A stretch of DNA of 64,000 bases from Hevea brasiliensis (Eukaryota > Streptophyta > Magnoliopsida > Malpighiales > Euphorbiaceae): contig NC_079510.1 of assembly GCF_030052815.1 (NCBI RefSeq), positions 49,318,725 to 49,382,724 of the forward strand. Direction: 5' to 3'. This document shows, piece by piece, positions 35,137-47,794 of the stretch. Below the pieces are notes generated by a model. It worked only from the letters and a program-made list of their open reading frames with translations, was not told where the DNA came from and made no database searches. Made by a program: the position numbers and the translations under genes. Position 1 is the stretch's first letter; each line of letters starts with the position of its first letter.

Positions 35137-35767
35137 GGGCCTGAGCATTTATTGCATACAAAAATTGAAGCGGATGCATTGGTAACTGAAGAATTAATTG
35201 CTTTGACTAAGGTAGATCGGACAAAGAGGAAAAATCTAAAACGGCGATGAGGGACCCGATATGAGAAAGATCGGAAAAGAAGAGGATCATAGTAGAGAGA
35301 TCAGAAGGAATAGAGATGGGAAAGCACGAAGAGGATAAAATGACTTCCAATAACTCTCTTCATAATCAGAGCCGAGTTAGTTAAAGCGTTGCAGGTATGA
35401 TCAAATCTTCACTGCACGCCTCATTTGCAGAATCACCCACATTGCTAACAAATGCCAAAATAGTTATGGCAGTCCTGTACATCTCAATCTCCACCATTGA
35501 TTATACTTGTAAGGACGAACCCAGAGCCTTTGGATCAAAAGCAAACGACAGGTTTGACGCTTTTCATTCTCAGCCCTCAGATCCATCCTGTAAGGCAAGA
35601 CCCTGAGTTGTTAGATTAAGAAGAGAAAGGATGGATATTCTGAATAGGATCCCAGCCCTCCATTTTGATTCCCTTTAATTCTCAGACATCGGATAATGTA
35701 CCTTTGAATCCAAACCCTCGGTCTTCCCCAGGAAGATCCTGACCCTTCATTAAGAGCACCCGTTTCC

Positions 35768-35776
35768 TATAAATAC
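35768..35776 (+). promoter_or_regulatory. TATA box of the F LTR on the plus strand
   Basis: The sense strand reads CCTATAAATACC. It lies about 2 kb before the LTR end at 37734 and would mark the U3/R border if F is an LTR. Confidence 0.5.
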
Positions 35777-36828
35777 CTGCATGCAATACTGTAGAGAGGA
35801 GACGGATGAAAAAGGTGGTGGTGATTATAGTGGAAAGGCTCTAAAATTTAATTCAGTCTTGCTACTTTGCCGTTCTAAACTTTCATAAAATTGAGAAACT
35901 TCAGAAACCAGTTTTCTTAAGTATCTCCATTAAAGGAGTTTTGGACCCTGAAATTCTTCATTTTCAATCTGTTCATTACTCTGCGATGCTATTTTTTTAG
36001 TTTTGTCTTCATCACCCTAACATCAACATATTATTTTCCAAGCTTGATCTCATTCCGACCCAATTACCGTCACTTCGGCTCAATTGCATTCTGACCTGGT
36101 TCTCGTTACTTCGAAGTAAGCATTAGTCCCTGGACCATCAGCTTTCAACTCTATAATATTTGTGGTCCCAGAGTTAATTCAATAGCCTCAACCTCCCACA
36201 GGTAAGTGTCTAGACTGTCACTTTACTGAATGCTCGTGTTTTATTTTCTCTGCTTTTATTCTCAAAATTTCCATTAAGTTCAGTTACACTAAAAATCCCA
36301 ATGTAGATTATTCTGGCCGATAGTTATTTCTTGAGTTTACTTCTTCTATTCATTCGTAAACTTTATTTATTTCTTCTTAGTTTTCATTTCCTTCGAAAAT
36401 AGGTGTTCTAGTTATGGGTAAATTGTAGGTAAATTAAAAAAAATAAATATTGGTAAAAATATCTTAACGTGAAGGTTTTTTTTTTTTGAACAAATAAAAT
36501 AATAAAAGGTCTAATAGTAGGCCAGAGAAATGAGTTACAAGGTCGGGCTACTAAACGAGCCCAGGAGATAGCATAATAGAGCGGGAATCGAATTAGGATC
36601 AGATCTCGGACTAGTAACTAAAAGAGATCGAATATCGCCAGCCAAAGAATTCTGACAAGGAGATCGCATAGGAGATCGGTGAAAAGTTCAGTCTTGTATC
36701 CACCTTCTAGTTATAAGGCATCAGTGGGTTAAGAAAAGCATCGTGCGGGTTTCTAGCGCCTTCAGGCGCTAGAATCCTTAGTCCAAGGTCCTTATGGTAT
36801 GCGATCATAACAAACACTCTAAGAGATC

Positions 36829-37300
36829 GAGGGAGAGTTCTTACCTAATTCTCATTTAAAATAAAACATGGAGATCGGAGGAGAGTTCTTATCCGAGATT
36901 CTTCGCTTAAAATTTTAAATCAAATATTCTAAGAGATCGGAGGAGAGTTCTTACCTGATTCTCATTTAAATAAAACATGGAGATTGGAGGAGAGTTCTTA
37001 TCCGAGATCCTTCACATAAAATTTTAAACCGAAAACATGGAAATCGGGGGAGAGTTCTTACCTGATTCTCATTTAAATAAAAAACACAGAGATCGGAGGA
37101 GAGTTCTTATCCGAGATCCTTCACTTAAAATTTTTAAACCAAATATTCTAAGAGATCGAGGGAGAGTTCTTACCCGATTCTCAGCCAAAACCTTAATAAA
37201 ATATGTGGAGATCGGAGGAGAATTCTTATCTGAAATCTCCCACTTAAAACTCTAAAAACATACCTAGAGATCGGTAGAAACTTCTTATCCGAGCTCTCTT
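36829..37300. repeat. minisatellite inside F, GAGATCGGAGGAGAGTTCTTA units
   Basis: The phrase GATCGGAGGAGAGTTCTTA and close variants recur roughly every 50-57 bases, at least eight times. They alternate in two flavours (followed by CCTGATTCTCATTT or by TCCGAGATCCTTC), so the higher-order unit is about 110 bp. Copies decay toward the right end. LTRs of Tat-lineage elements often hold such arrays. Confidence 0.88.
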
Positions 37301-37739
37301 AACAAAATCCAAATTAAAATAAAACAACTCCAATACACTAGATAACTTTACTCGATACCTAATCACTAAAGGGTCATCTCATGAACTTGTGTTCTTGGGG
37401 CAATCCAAAATAAGTGAAATATCAAATATTCCTTTATGTCACACAAAGGATTAACATCATCACTATCCCAACCCTCTAATTATCTTTTTAACTTATGAAG
37501 AGCATAACATTAAATCTGTTTACCCTCACTGAGGGACGAGGTGGGGTGCCTAACACCTTCCCCACTCATTTACAGACCCCGAACCTAGAATCTCTATTTT
37601 CGAAGTTGTTGTTTTTTTAATTTGCCTTCACAAATGGTTTTCTTTAATTTTCCTCAAAATTAAAGTGGCGATTCCTCACTTTTCCCACTTCAGTGAAGAG
37701 CTTCGTCCAGGCGACCGCAAAATACCTTGCGACATTGAC

Positions 37740-38672
37740 AACTATAAAAGTATGGTTCTCAAATACATTCTCCATGAAAGACTTAGGGGAGGCAACCTAT
37801 ATTCTTAGAATTCGCATATATAGAGATAGAGCAAAAAGAATAATTAGTTTATCCCAAAGTCTATACTTGGAAAAGGTTTTAAAAAGGTTTAACATGCTTG
37901 ATTCCAAGAGAGGATTGTTATCAGTAAGACATGGTATCTACCTTTCTAAAGAGATAGCTCCAAAAACACCTGAAGAAAAAGATAAAATGGTCAGGATTCC
38001 ATATGCTTCGGCTATTGAAAGTTTAATGTATGCAATGAAGTGTACTAGGCCAGATATCGCATATGCTGTTAGCTTGACTAGCAGGTTTCAATCCAATCCA
38101 GGTTTGAAACACTGGATAGCTGTCAAGAATATCCTCAAGTACTTGAGAAGAACTAAGGATTTATTCTTGATTTATAAAGATGGTGACTTGCAATTAGATG
38201 GTTATACTGATTCTGATTTTCAATCAAATATCGATGATAGAAAGTCTATCTCTAGGTTTGTGTTTATTTGTAATGGAGGTGCAATCAGTTGGAAGAGTTC
38301 CAAACAGAGTATGACAGCTAATTCCACTATAGAGGCTGAGTATATTACTGCACCAGATGTTGCAAAAAAGGTTGTTTGAATAAAGAAGTTCGTGTCAAAA
38401 CTTGCAGTAATTCCTTCCATTGAGTCTGTAGTTCCTCTCTATTATGACAATAATGGAGCGGTCATACAGGCCAAGGAAGCCCGATCTCACCAGAAATTCA
38501 AACACATAGAAAGGCGCTACTACATTATCAGAGAGATAATTGGGCAAGGCGATGTAGCCATGTAGAAAATAGCATCAGCTAAAAATATAGCTGATCCATT
38601 CACAAAGCCTGTGTCACAAACTCAGTTAGACCAACATCTTGAGAAGATGGGTCTAAGATATTGTAATGAATG
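37740..38672 (+). pseudogene. Copia pol of element A, second part: RT end and RNase H
   Basis: The frame picks up at the TSD and reads SNTFSMKDLGEATYILRIRI, SLYLEKVLKRF, CTRPDIAYAVSLTSRF and LKYLRRTKDLFLIY, the C-terminal part of Copia reverse transcriptase. RNase H follows, with GYTDSDFQSNIDDRKS, WKSSKQSM and STIEAEYI. Stops interrupt it at 38377 (where a Trp is expected) and near 38563. It ends KMGLRYCNE just before a polypurine tract (GCTAGTGGGAGAT, 38681-38693). With the first part it would make a standard Copia order of protease, integrase, RT and RNase H. Confidence 0.93.
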
Positions 38673-38693
38673 ACTCTAGTGCTAGTGGGAGAT

Positions 38694-40020
38694 TGTTAGT
38701 AGTATGCCCTAGAGTATATCATTTTGTGTGTATCTTATACATATTTTATTAATAAAAGGCAATTTCACTTTTCCATTTACATAATATATTTATGTGTAAT
38801 AGAAAATGTCCATTGATATTTTATTAGAAATTCTATTCTTAAGTTGTTAAGAATATGAGTGATAGTATTTTTAGTACAAAGTATCATAAATTGGTTCACA
38901 ATTGAGGATACTTCACACATGACATGACTTATCTAGAAAGATTGTAATCATGTTTGTTCCCAAGGTATTTATATGAGATATAAATAAGATAGAGTGGTGA
39001 GTCTCATGCCACATAACAAACATGATAGGCACGTATACATGATAAGTAGGCTGAACCAGTGACACTTATGACAAGCACATGGAGTTTACTCTTGTCAATG
39101 CATTGTCATATATCATATCAGTGCATATAATCTTTAGACTTGAGATAACACAGTTATCTTGTATATAGGTGGTTTGAGTTTGATACTGCTTTTATACTTA
39201 TGCTGTGTATGAGTATATGGGCATGTGTTGGCTCCTACTAGTTATATATAGAGATAAGTGTTGATCAAGATGGAATCCGTTACCCTAATTAAATAGGGAT
39301 AAAATCCTATGTTCATTTAATTATTTTTTATGTTTCAAGTTCCTAGCCAGGACAGACAGATTTAGTCAGAAAAGAGTTTTTGACAAGAAATCTAATTAAT
39401 CAAGAACTGAAATTAAAAGAGAACATAATATTCATAGTAAATGGGGTTTAACATTAACCATGACTCCAGCTTAAATTGGAATTTTATAACGGAGATATTC
39501 TAGTGCATGGTAACATATGATTATAGGTTCATTAAAGGTATTCCTTATTACTAATTGAGTGGCCATGGCACGTTATGCTAGGTGTCAACCATGGTCTATG
39601 AGATGCCTAAAATGATTTAGAGAAATCATTCATGGTAAGAAAGAGTTATGATGATATTAAGAGTTAATATCATATCTCATTGCCAATTAGTGATGAGCCT
39701 AGTGAGTTACATACATGCACAAGTTAATCACCAAGTAAAATGTGATTTAATTGATTAATTAAATAGGTTTGGTTTGCAATGAGATTGCAAAGTCCCTAGC
39801 ATGGCTTGAAACCAAATCTAGGTTATTGGATGTATAGTATAAGTTAAATTTATATTTAAAGTGTTTAAATATGAATTTAATTATGAAAAATTAATTAATG
39901 GAGATTAATTAATTAATTTATATTTAATATAAATTGTTTAGAAGAGGAGAAATAATGATTTTGAGTTGAGAACTAAAAATTAAAAATAAGGGTAATTTGA
40001 TCATTTCACATGATGACATG
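38694..40020 (+). repeat. 3' LTR of element A, first segment
   Basis: It starts TGTTAGTAGTATGCCC right after the polypurine tract and aligns with the 5' LTR from 24980 on. It is cut at 40020 by element B, resumes at 47284-47645, is cut again by LINE C, and ends at 54062-54459. The three segments add up to 2087 bp against 2107 for the 5' LTR. The 20-bp gap matches a missing repeat of the ATTGATTAATTAAA type near 39750. Confidence 0.93.
40016..40020 (+). repeat. TSD ACATG of element B (left copy)
   Basis: It is identical to 47279-47283 on the other side of B. Confidence 0.88.
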
Positions 40021-41685
40021 TGTGAAGGAGCAGAAGCATGAAAATTATTATATTAGAACATTAAATTCAAAAATTTTTCTTCTAGGGTCTTATGCATTAT
40101 GCAAGAGTCATTATTTACCTATTGATTTCAATGTTTAATAGCATATTAGAACACTTTTAATATGTATTTGGATCTACATTTGCCATTTAAGATTTTAGAA
40201 TTAACATATTATTTCATTAGAACCCTAGATTAATTCAAGAACATGTGCCCTAACCTTTTGATGCACTGTAGATGTGTTTGGTACCTTTGTGAAGCACCTA
40301 GGACCCCAAATGTTATCCCTCTAGTTTGTCCACACTAAGATCACCAATGGCAGCCCCTTGAACAGCTTCTCAAGCCTTTCCAACCAATTAGAAAATAGGA
40401 ATTTGCCTTTAGAGAGGTTGTAGATGTATATAGGATACTAAAAACAATTTCTAGCAATTTTAATTGAAAATAATTTGGTCAATTCTCTTTGAATTGATGA
40501 GAAAATGTGAAGAGGAGAGGAGAGCATAAGGGTAGCGGCACCTTGAAGAAAATAAGAAGAAAGTGGCTGATTTTTTTATTTTCTCATAACATCACATTAT
40601 ATAATTAGGTCATCACTTAAAATCCTTGCCACATGTCATCACCTGATTACATCTTAATTTTAATTGACCTAATCATATTAAGCCAAGTGTCAAAGCTAGA
40701 CTTAATCTTGACTTTGATTATCTTGCATGATAGAAAGACAAATGACAAACCATGATGCCATGTGTCACCATCTCATAGTACCACATGTCATCCTGTGAAA
40801 TGACCAAATTACCCTTATGTTGTAATTTTGAGTTCTCAACCCAAAATAATTATTTCTCCTCTTCTAATCAATGTATATCAAATATAAATTAATTAATTAA
40901 TCTCTATTAATTAATTTCTCATAATTAAATTTATATTTAAATACTTTAAATATAAATTTTACTTATACTATACATCCAATAACCTAGATTTAGTTTCAAG
41001 CTATGCTAGGGACTTTGCAATCTTATTGCAAACCAAACCTATTTAATTAATCAATTAAACTATTTAATTAATCAATTAAATCACATTTAACTAAGTGATT
41101 ACTTATGTATGTGTGTGACTCACTTGGCTCATCACCAATTGGCAATGAGATATGATATTAACTCTTAACATCATTAGAATTCTTTCTTACCATAAGTGAT
41201 TTCTCTAAATCATTTTAGGCACCTCATAGACCATGGTTAACACCTAGTATAGCATTGATATGATTTATGACAATGCATTGACAATAGTAAACTCCATGTG
41301 CTTCTCATAAATGTCACTGGTTCGCCCTACTTATCATGTATAAGTGCCTATCATGTTTGTTATATGGCATGAGAGTCACTATTCCATCTTATTTATATCT
41401 CATATAAATAACTTGGGAACAAACATGATTACAATCTTTCTGGATAAGTCATGTCCTTATTGTGAAGTATCCTTGATTGTGAACCAATTTATGATACTTT
41501 GTGCTAGAAATACTGTCACTCATATTCTTAACAACTTAATAATAGAATTTCTAACAAAATATCGATGGACCTTTTCTATTACACATAAATATGTTATGTA
41601 AATGGAAAAGTGAAAATCTCTTTTTATTAATAAAACATGTACAAGATACATACTAAATGATATGCTCTAGGGCATACTACTAACA
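40021..41685 (-). repeat. 3' LTR of element B, with 450-bp deletion
   Basis: This LTR is 1665 bp, against 2113 bp for the other LTR of B. The missing segment corresponds to about 46399-46848 of the intact LTR. The break reads TAGCAT|TGATATG. The length difference equals the gap almost exactly. Confidence 0.88.
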
Positions 41686-41699
41686 ATCTCTCACTAGCA

Positions 41700-43640
41700 C
41701 TAGAGCCATTCATTACGATATCTTAAACCCATCTTCTCAAGATATCGGTCTAACTGAGCTAGTGACATAGGCTTAGTCAATGGATCAGCTGGATTTTCTG
41801 CTGATGCTATTTTTTGCATGGCTACATCGCCTTTCCCAACTATCTCTCTAATAATATGATAGTGCCTTTCTACGTGTTTGGATTTCTGGTGAGACGGAGG
41901 TTCCTTATATCCAAACAGCCTCTTTTGCAGCATCTGATATAGCAATATACTCAGCCTCTATAGTGGAATCAGCAATCATACTCTATTTGGAACTCTTCCA
42001 ACTGACTGCACCTCCATTATAAATGAACACATACCCAGAGGTAGACTTTCTATCATCGATGTCTGATTGGAAATCAGAATCAGTATAACCATCCAATTGC
42101 AAGTCACCACCTCCATAAATCAAGAATAAATCCTTAGTTCTTCTCAAGTACTTAAGGATATTCTTAACAACTATCCACTATTCCAAAACTGGATTGGATT
42201 GAAATCTGCTAGTCAAACTCAGAGTAAGTGCAATATCCGGCCTAGTACACATCATTGCATACATCAAACTTTCAATAGCCGAAGCATATAGAATCCTGGC
42301 CATTTTATCTCTTTCTTCAGGTGTCTTTGGAGAGATCTCTTTAGAAAGGTGGATACCATGTCTCATTGGTAATAATCCTCTTTTAGAATTAAGCATGTTA
42401 AACCTCTTTAACACCCTTTCCAAATATAGACTTTGGGATAAATCAATTATTCTTTTCGCTCTATCTCTATAAATGCGAATCATAAGAATATAGGTTGCCT
42501 CCCCTAAGTCTTTCATGGAGAATGTATTTGACAATCATACCTTTACAGTTGTCAATATACCTGTGTCATTACCCATCAATAAAATGTCATCCACATATAA
42601 GATAAGAAAAGTGACAGCACTATCACTAACCTTCTTATATACACATGGCTCATCCTCATTTTTTATAAAACCAAATGACTTAATGGCTTCATCAAAATGG
42701 ATGTTCCAACTCCTCGAAGCTTGTTTCAACCCATAAATGGATCGTTTTAGCTTGCATACCTTGGAACCATCTTGGAATTCAAAACTCCTAGGTTGTTTCA
42801 TGAAAATGTTTTCTTCAATGTACTCAATGAGAAAAGCTATTTTGACATCCATTTGCCAAATTTCATAATCATAGTATGCAGCTATAGCTAATAGAATCCT
42901 AATTGATTTAAGCATGACAACAGGCGAGAAAGTCTCCTCATAATCGATTCCTTACCTTTGGCGAAACCCTTTCGCTACTAGCCTTGCATTATAGGTCTCT
43001 ACCTTTCCATCAGAACTAATTCTCTTCTTGAAAATCCATTTGTTCCCTATAGGTACAATACCTTCAGGTGGGTCAATAAGATCCTAAACTTGATTCTTAT
43101 ACATGGAATCAATCTCAGATTTCATAGCATCAATCCATTCTGAAGAGTCTATATCTGATATAGCTTCTTCATAAGTAAGTGGATCATCTCCATGATCTAC
43201 TTCTTCATGAGTAGACAACTCTTGTTCTTCTTCATGAAGAAAACCATATCTCACTGGTGGGTGAGATATCCTGGTTAATCTGCGAGGAATAGCTATAGAT
43301 GTTTCATCAATAGGTGTAAGTTGACAAGATGGATCTATATCAATATGATCTATTTATTGATCAGAATTCTCCAATTTTAACTCCATTTGCCTTCCTTTGC
43401 CTCCTTCTTGAACAAACTGTTATTCAAGAAATGTGGCATCTCTACTTATCACAACCTTTTGTGATGCAGGCAAATAAAAATAATATCCAAAACTCTCTTT
43501 TGGTTATCCAACAAATCGACCTTTTTCTGATCTGGTTTCCAATTTATCAGTGTTTAACTTTTTCATATAAGCTGGACAACCCCAAATCTTAACATGCTTA
43601 AGACTTGGTTTTCTTCCATGTCATATCTCATAAGGTGTGG
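41700..43640 (-). pseudogene. Copia pol remnant of element B (RT and RNase H)
   Basis: Minus-strand fragments read the end of integrase and the linker to RT (near 43300-43000). RT follows at 42915-42535 with YGLKQA and YVDD (42597-42586), continuing at 42534-42178 with SNTFSMKDLGEATYI. RNase H pieces include YTDSDFQS and STIEAEYIA, and the last part (41945-41700) ends LEKMGLRYRNEWL. Stops and a short deletion near 41910 break the frame. Unlike A, B still has the RT N-terminal region (IVPIGNKWIFKKRI type, about 43050). Nothing here can yield a functional polyprotein. Confidence 0.9.
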
Positions 43641-45165
43641 AAGATTAGCCAAAATGATTATGGTCTTTTAATCAAATTGGTCCTCCCACTAACTTAGCGA
43701 ATCCTACACTTCCAAGGTAAAAAACGGAAATCCTAGTTGGATAGATTTCAAGTGGGTGATTGAATTCTTATAGTCTTATTGATCATCCTCAGGCACATCC
43801 ATTATTGGAATTACAATAAACTAAAAGTGAGCAATTCCTTGCCCATCACATCTCATGTGAGGTTCAATCCCTTACCTAGCCCTAATGCTCAAAATCTCAG
43901 GCACATCCATTATTGACTTATCTTGCATTAGTTAAGTTGATCCCATTGAGCCAGTAAATATGCAAATAATTTTAATGTCCTCAGGCACATCCATTATTGG
44001 CCACCAAACCATTTACATATTTACAACATCTCATGTTTAACAATTATTCTTAAAAAAATCTCTTAAATTAATTGTACCATATGCAAGTATTTAAAATTTC
44101 TTAAAATAATTGCCTCAATGGAGAGCCCATGATATAATTACTTTAATTATACCATTTTCAACTTAATCATTTGTTTGAAAGATTTAGTGGTCAGCTTAAT
44201 TACTATTATGGTCTCACTTTGCACATTATCCAATTAGCATGCATATATCATATACTTGCATACATTCCCATACATCTCATGCATACATGGGTAAACAATA
44301 AATATGGCATGATCATGGACTTTCTAAGGGATTCAATTCTGAGCTACCAAGAATTGAATCAGGGCATTCCTAGGTGCATTTCATTCATTCATTTTACAAG
44401 AGTTGCTGAAGCAGTACATAATCAACACTTGATCTTGAATTCCTTCCACTGGTCCCACCAATGCTCTTGACCTCCTTGATTTTCTTGCAATCCATTACAT
44501 TGTAATCCTTAGCATACTAAGGCGAATTTACAATAAAATGGACTTTAAAGTTCTCAAATAAATGAAATTACAATCCAAAAATATTACAACCTTTACAATA
44601 CATGCCACCAAAATAAATTAATTAATTTATAATCTAAAGAAAAATAAAAGAAATAAATCTAATCACATTGGTCTTTTATTGTCCATGATCATCCATCATG
44701 CATATTACTATTTAACAATTAAATAAAATATACATACTAAAATTAAATTGAATATCTCATATCCAACAAAAAAATTCAGATTTGAATCTTATTCAAAATA
44801 AATTTAAAAATTCAGATTTCAATCTCATTCAAATAAATTTAAAAATTCATATTTGAATCTCATTCAACCAAATTTAAAAATTCAGATTTGAATCAAAATT
44901 TAATTGTGTGATTAAAACTCCTAATTAAACATTTTAATTAGTCATAGGATGGGCCTTAGATCATACAACAATTGCACATTCAAAACCCAAACACCATGCG
45001 TATCATGGAGATGCTAAAACCATGCGCACCATATGTGCACAAAACATGCCGCCACCTTTTGATGCAATGCAACCAGCAATGAATCAATCATCTTATGATC
45101 AAATCACACAATTAAATCATTTATTAAACAATCTAAATGGCAAATATAGTGGTTCTGATATCAAT
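43640..45165 (-). other. leader of element B with the three-copy 20-bp motif and altered primer site
   Basis: The same motif as in A's leader appears three times in reverse complement (CTCAGGCACATCCATTATTG), near 43788, 43898 and 43980. The primer binding site next to the LTR (about 45151-45163) has two changes from the tRNA-Met match. No coding sequence is seen. Confidence 0.8.
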
Positions 45166-47278
45166 TAAAGGAGCAGAAACATGAAAATTATTAGATTAGA
45201 ACACTGAATTCAAAAATTTTTCTTCTAGGGTCTCATGCATTATGCAAATTCATTATTTACCTATTGATTTCAATGTTCAATAGCATATTAAAACACTTTT
45301 AATGTGTATTTGGATCTACATTTTCCATTTAAGATTTTTGAATTAACATATTAATTCATTAAAATCCTAGATTAATTTAAGAATATGTGCACTAATCTTT
45401 TGATGCACTGTAGATGTGTTTGGTACCTTTGTGAAGCACCTAGGACCCCAAATGTTGTCCCTCTAGCTTGTCCACACCAAGATCACCAATGGCAACCCCT
45501 TGAACAGCTTCTCAAGTCTTTCCAACCAATTAGAAAATAGAGATTTGCCTTTAGAAAGGTTATAAATGTATATAGGATACTAAAAACAATTTCTAGCAAT
45601 TTTAATTCAAAATGATTTGGTCAATTCTCTTTGAATTGGTGAGAAAAGGTGAAGAGGAAAGGAGAGCATAAGGGTGGCGGCACCTTAAAGAAAATAAGAA
45701 GAGAGTGGCTGATTTTTTTTATTTTCTCATAACATCACATTATATAATTAGGTCATCACTTAAAACCCTTACCACATGTTATCACCTGATTGCATCTTAA
45801 TTTTAATTGACCTAATCACATTAAGCCAAGTGTCAAAGCTAGACTTAATCTTGACTTTGATCATCTTACATGATAGGAAGACAAATGACAAACCATGATG
45901 TCATGTGTCACCATCTCATGGTGCCACATGTCATCCTGTGAAATGACCAAATTACTCTTGTATTGTAATTTTGAGTTCTCAACCTAAAATAATTATTTCT
46001 CATCTCCTAATCAATGTATATCAAATATAAATTAATTAATTAATCTCTGTTAATTAATTTTTTATAATTAAATTCATATTTAAATACTTTAAATATAAAT
46101 TTAACGTATACTATATATCTAATAACCTAGATTTGGTTTCAAACCATACTAGAGACTTTGCAATTTTATTGCAAACCAAACCTATTTAATTAATCAATTA
46201 AACTCTTTAATTAATCAATTAAATCACATTTAACTTGGTGATTACTTGTGTATGTGTGTGACTCACTAGGCTCATCACTAATTGGCAATGAGATATGATA
46301 TTAACTCTTAATATCATCAGAACTCTTTCTTACTATAAATGATTTCTCTAAATCATTTTAAGCACCTCATAGACCATGGTTAACACCTAACATAGCATGC
46401 CATGGCCATCCAATTAGTAATAAGGAATACCTTAAATGAACCTATAATTATATGTTATCATGCTCTAGAATCTCTGTGTTACAAAATCCCAATTCGAGCT
46501 GGAGTCATGGTTTATGTCAAACCCCATTTGCTATGAATATTATGTTCTCTTTTAATTCTAATTCTTAATTAAAAAGTTTTTCTCATTAGAAACTCTTTTC
46601 TGATTAAATCTGTCTATCCTGGCCAGGAACTTGAAACATCAAGAACAATTAAATGAACATAGGATTTTATCCTTATTTATTTAGGGTAACAGATTCCATC
46701 TTGATCAACATCTACCTGCATATATAAGTAGTAAGAGCCAACACATGCCCATATACCCATACACAGTATAAGTATGAAAGCAGTATCAAACTCAAACCAC
46801 CTATATATAAGATAACTGTGTTATCTCAAATCTAAAGATTATATGCACTGATATGATTTATGACAATGCATTGATAAGAGTAAACTCCACGTGCTTGTCA
46901 TAAGTGTCACTGGTTCGGCCTACTTATCATGCATAAGTGCCTATCATGTTTATTATATGGCATGAGACTCACCATTCCATCTTATTTACATCTCATATAA
47001 ATAACTTAGGAACAAACATGATTATAATCTTTCTGGATAAATCATGTCCTTATTGTGAAGTATCCTCGATTGTGAACCAATTTATGATACTTTGCGCTAG
47101 AAATACTGTCACTCATATTCTTAACAACTTAAGAATAGAATTTCTAACAAAATATTAATGGACATTTTCTATTACATATAAATATGTTATGTAAACGAAA
47201 AAGTGAAAATTTCTTTTTATTAATAAAACATGTACAAGATATATACTAAATGATATGTTCTAAGGCATACTACTAACA
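45166..47278 (-). repeat. 5' LTR of element B
   Basis: This LTR is 2113 bp and is nearly the same length as the 5' LTR of A. On the plus strand it runs from TAAAGGAGCAGAAAC to GGCATACTACTAACA. Short open frames within it mirror those in the other LTR of B and are not genes. Confidence 0.92.
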
Positions 47279-47283
47279 ACATG

Positions 47284-47645
47284 GCACCATGAGATGGTGA
47301 CATATGGCATCATATAAGCTTGCCATTTGTCTTCCTATCATGCAAGATGATCAAAGTTAAGATTAAGTCTAGCTTTGACACTTGGCTTAATGAGATTAAG
47401 TCAATTAAAAATAAGATACAATCTAATGGTGACATGTGGCAAAGGGATTAAGTGATTATTTGACCTAATTATAAAAGGGAAAGAAAGAAGAAATAAATAT
47501 ATTCTTCTTCCTTCTCTAAAAGTGGTGGCAACCCATTTTCTCCCTCTCCTCTTCTTGCTTTCTCATTAATTCAAAGAGAATCACTCCATTCCCTTTGAAT
47601 TAAAATTGCTAGAAATTATTTCTAGTGTCCTATATACACATATAA
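47284..47645 (+). repeat. 3' LTR of element A, middle segment
   Basis: It continues the A LTR (GCACCATGAGATGGTGACAT, compare about 26333) and stops where LINE C inserted. Confidence 0.9.
47628..47645 (+). repeat. 18-bp TSD of RTE LINE C (left copy)
   Basis: TCCTATATACACATATAA is repeated exactly at 54044-54061. In the uninterrupted 5' LTR of A it occurs once, near 26676. Confidence 0.93.
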
Positions 47646-47794
47646 CTCCGCCTAAATAGTTTGCGCTTAGCCGGTCCCAAGCCCGAATAAAGGAGGAGGG
47701 TTGCGGTAGGTGACAACCAGCGTAAAAACTTCATCACACCTTATGATATGGATTCAAATGATATAAACATTGGGACGTCCTCTACTAATGACGC

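Larger units (their letters stand above)
31578..37734 (+). mobile_element. insertion F: 6.2-kb LTR-type element, probably giant solo LTR of a Tat/Ogre-like Gypsy
   Basis: The insert begins TGTCACCACC, ends TTGCGACA and is flanked by a perfect 5-bp TSD. No second LTR copy, primer binding site, gag or pol is seen, so it behaves like one long LTR. A plus-strand TATA box at about 35768 and the closing segment GGTGCCTAACACCTTCCCC (about 37536-37554) resemble the promoter and 3' part of Tat-lineage LTRs. The minus strand carries two open units described separately. Tandem repeats lie at 34418-34570 and 36829-37300. An alternative is a nonautonomous derivative with one degraded LTR. Lineage is inferred from memory of such elements and from the antisense ORF. 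Confidence 0.75.
40021..47278 (-). mobile_element. Copia element B, internally deleted relative of A, inserted antisense in A's 3' LTR
   Basis: B is 7.26 kb, reads on the minus strand and has its own LTRs, primer site and polypurine tract. It ends TGTTAG..CACA and has a perfect ACATG TSD. Its LTR and pol are of the same family as A. Its internal part is only about 3.5 kb because sequence from the end of the leader to the integrase end is missing. The junction near 43642 joins what in A is about position 28577 to about 30607, so gag, protease and most of integrase are gone. It could only have moved with help from an intact relative, or it was deleted after insertion. Confidence 0.92.

Noticed and set aside
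41344..41601. Paired frames at 41344-41601 and 46937-47158 with similar peptides, at first glance a small gene family
   Set aside because: They are the same position in the two LTRs of element B, read against the element's direction. Their similarity reflects LTR duplication, not coding constraint.
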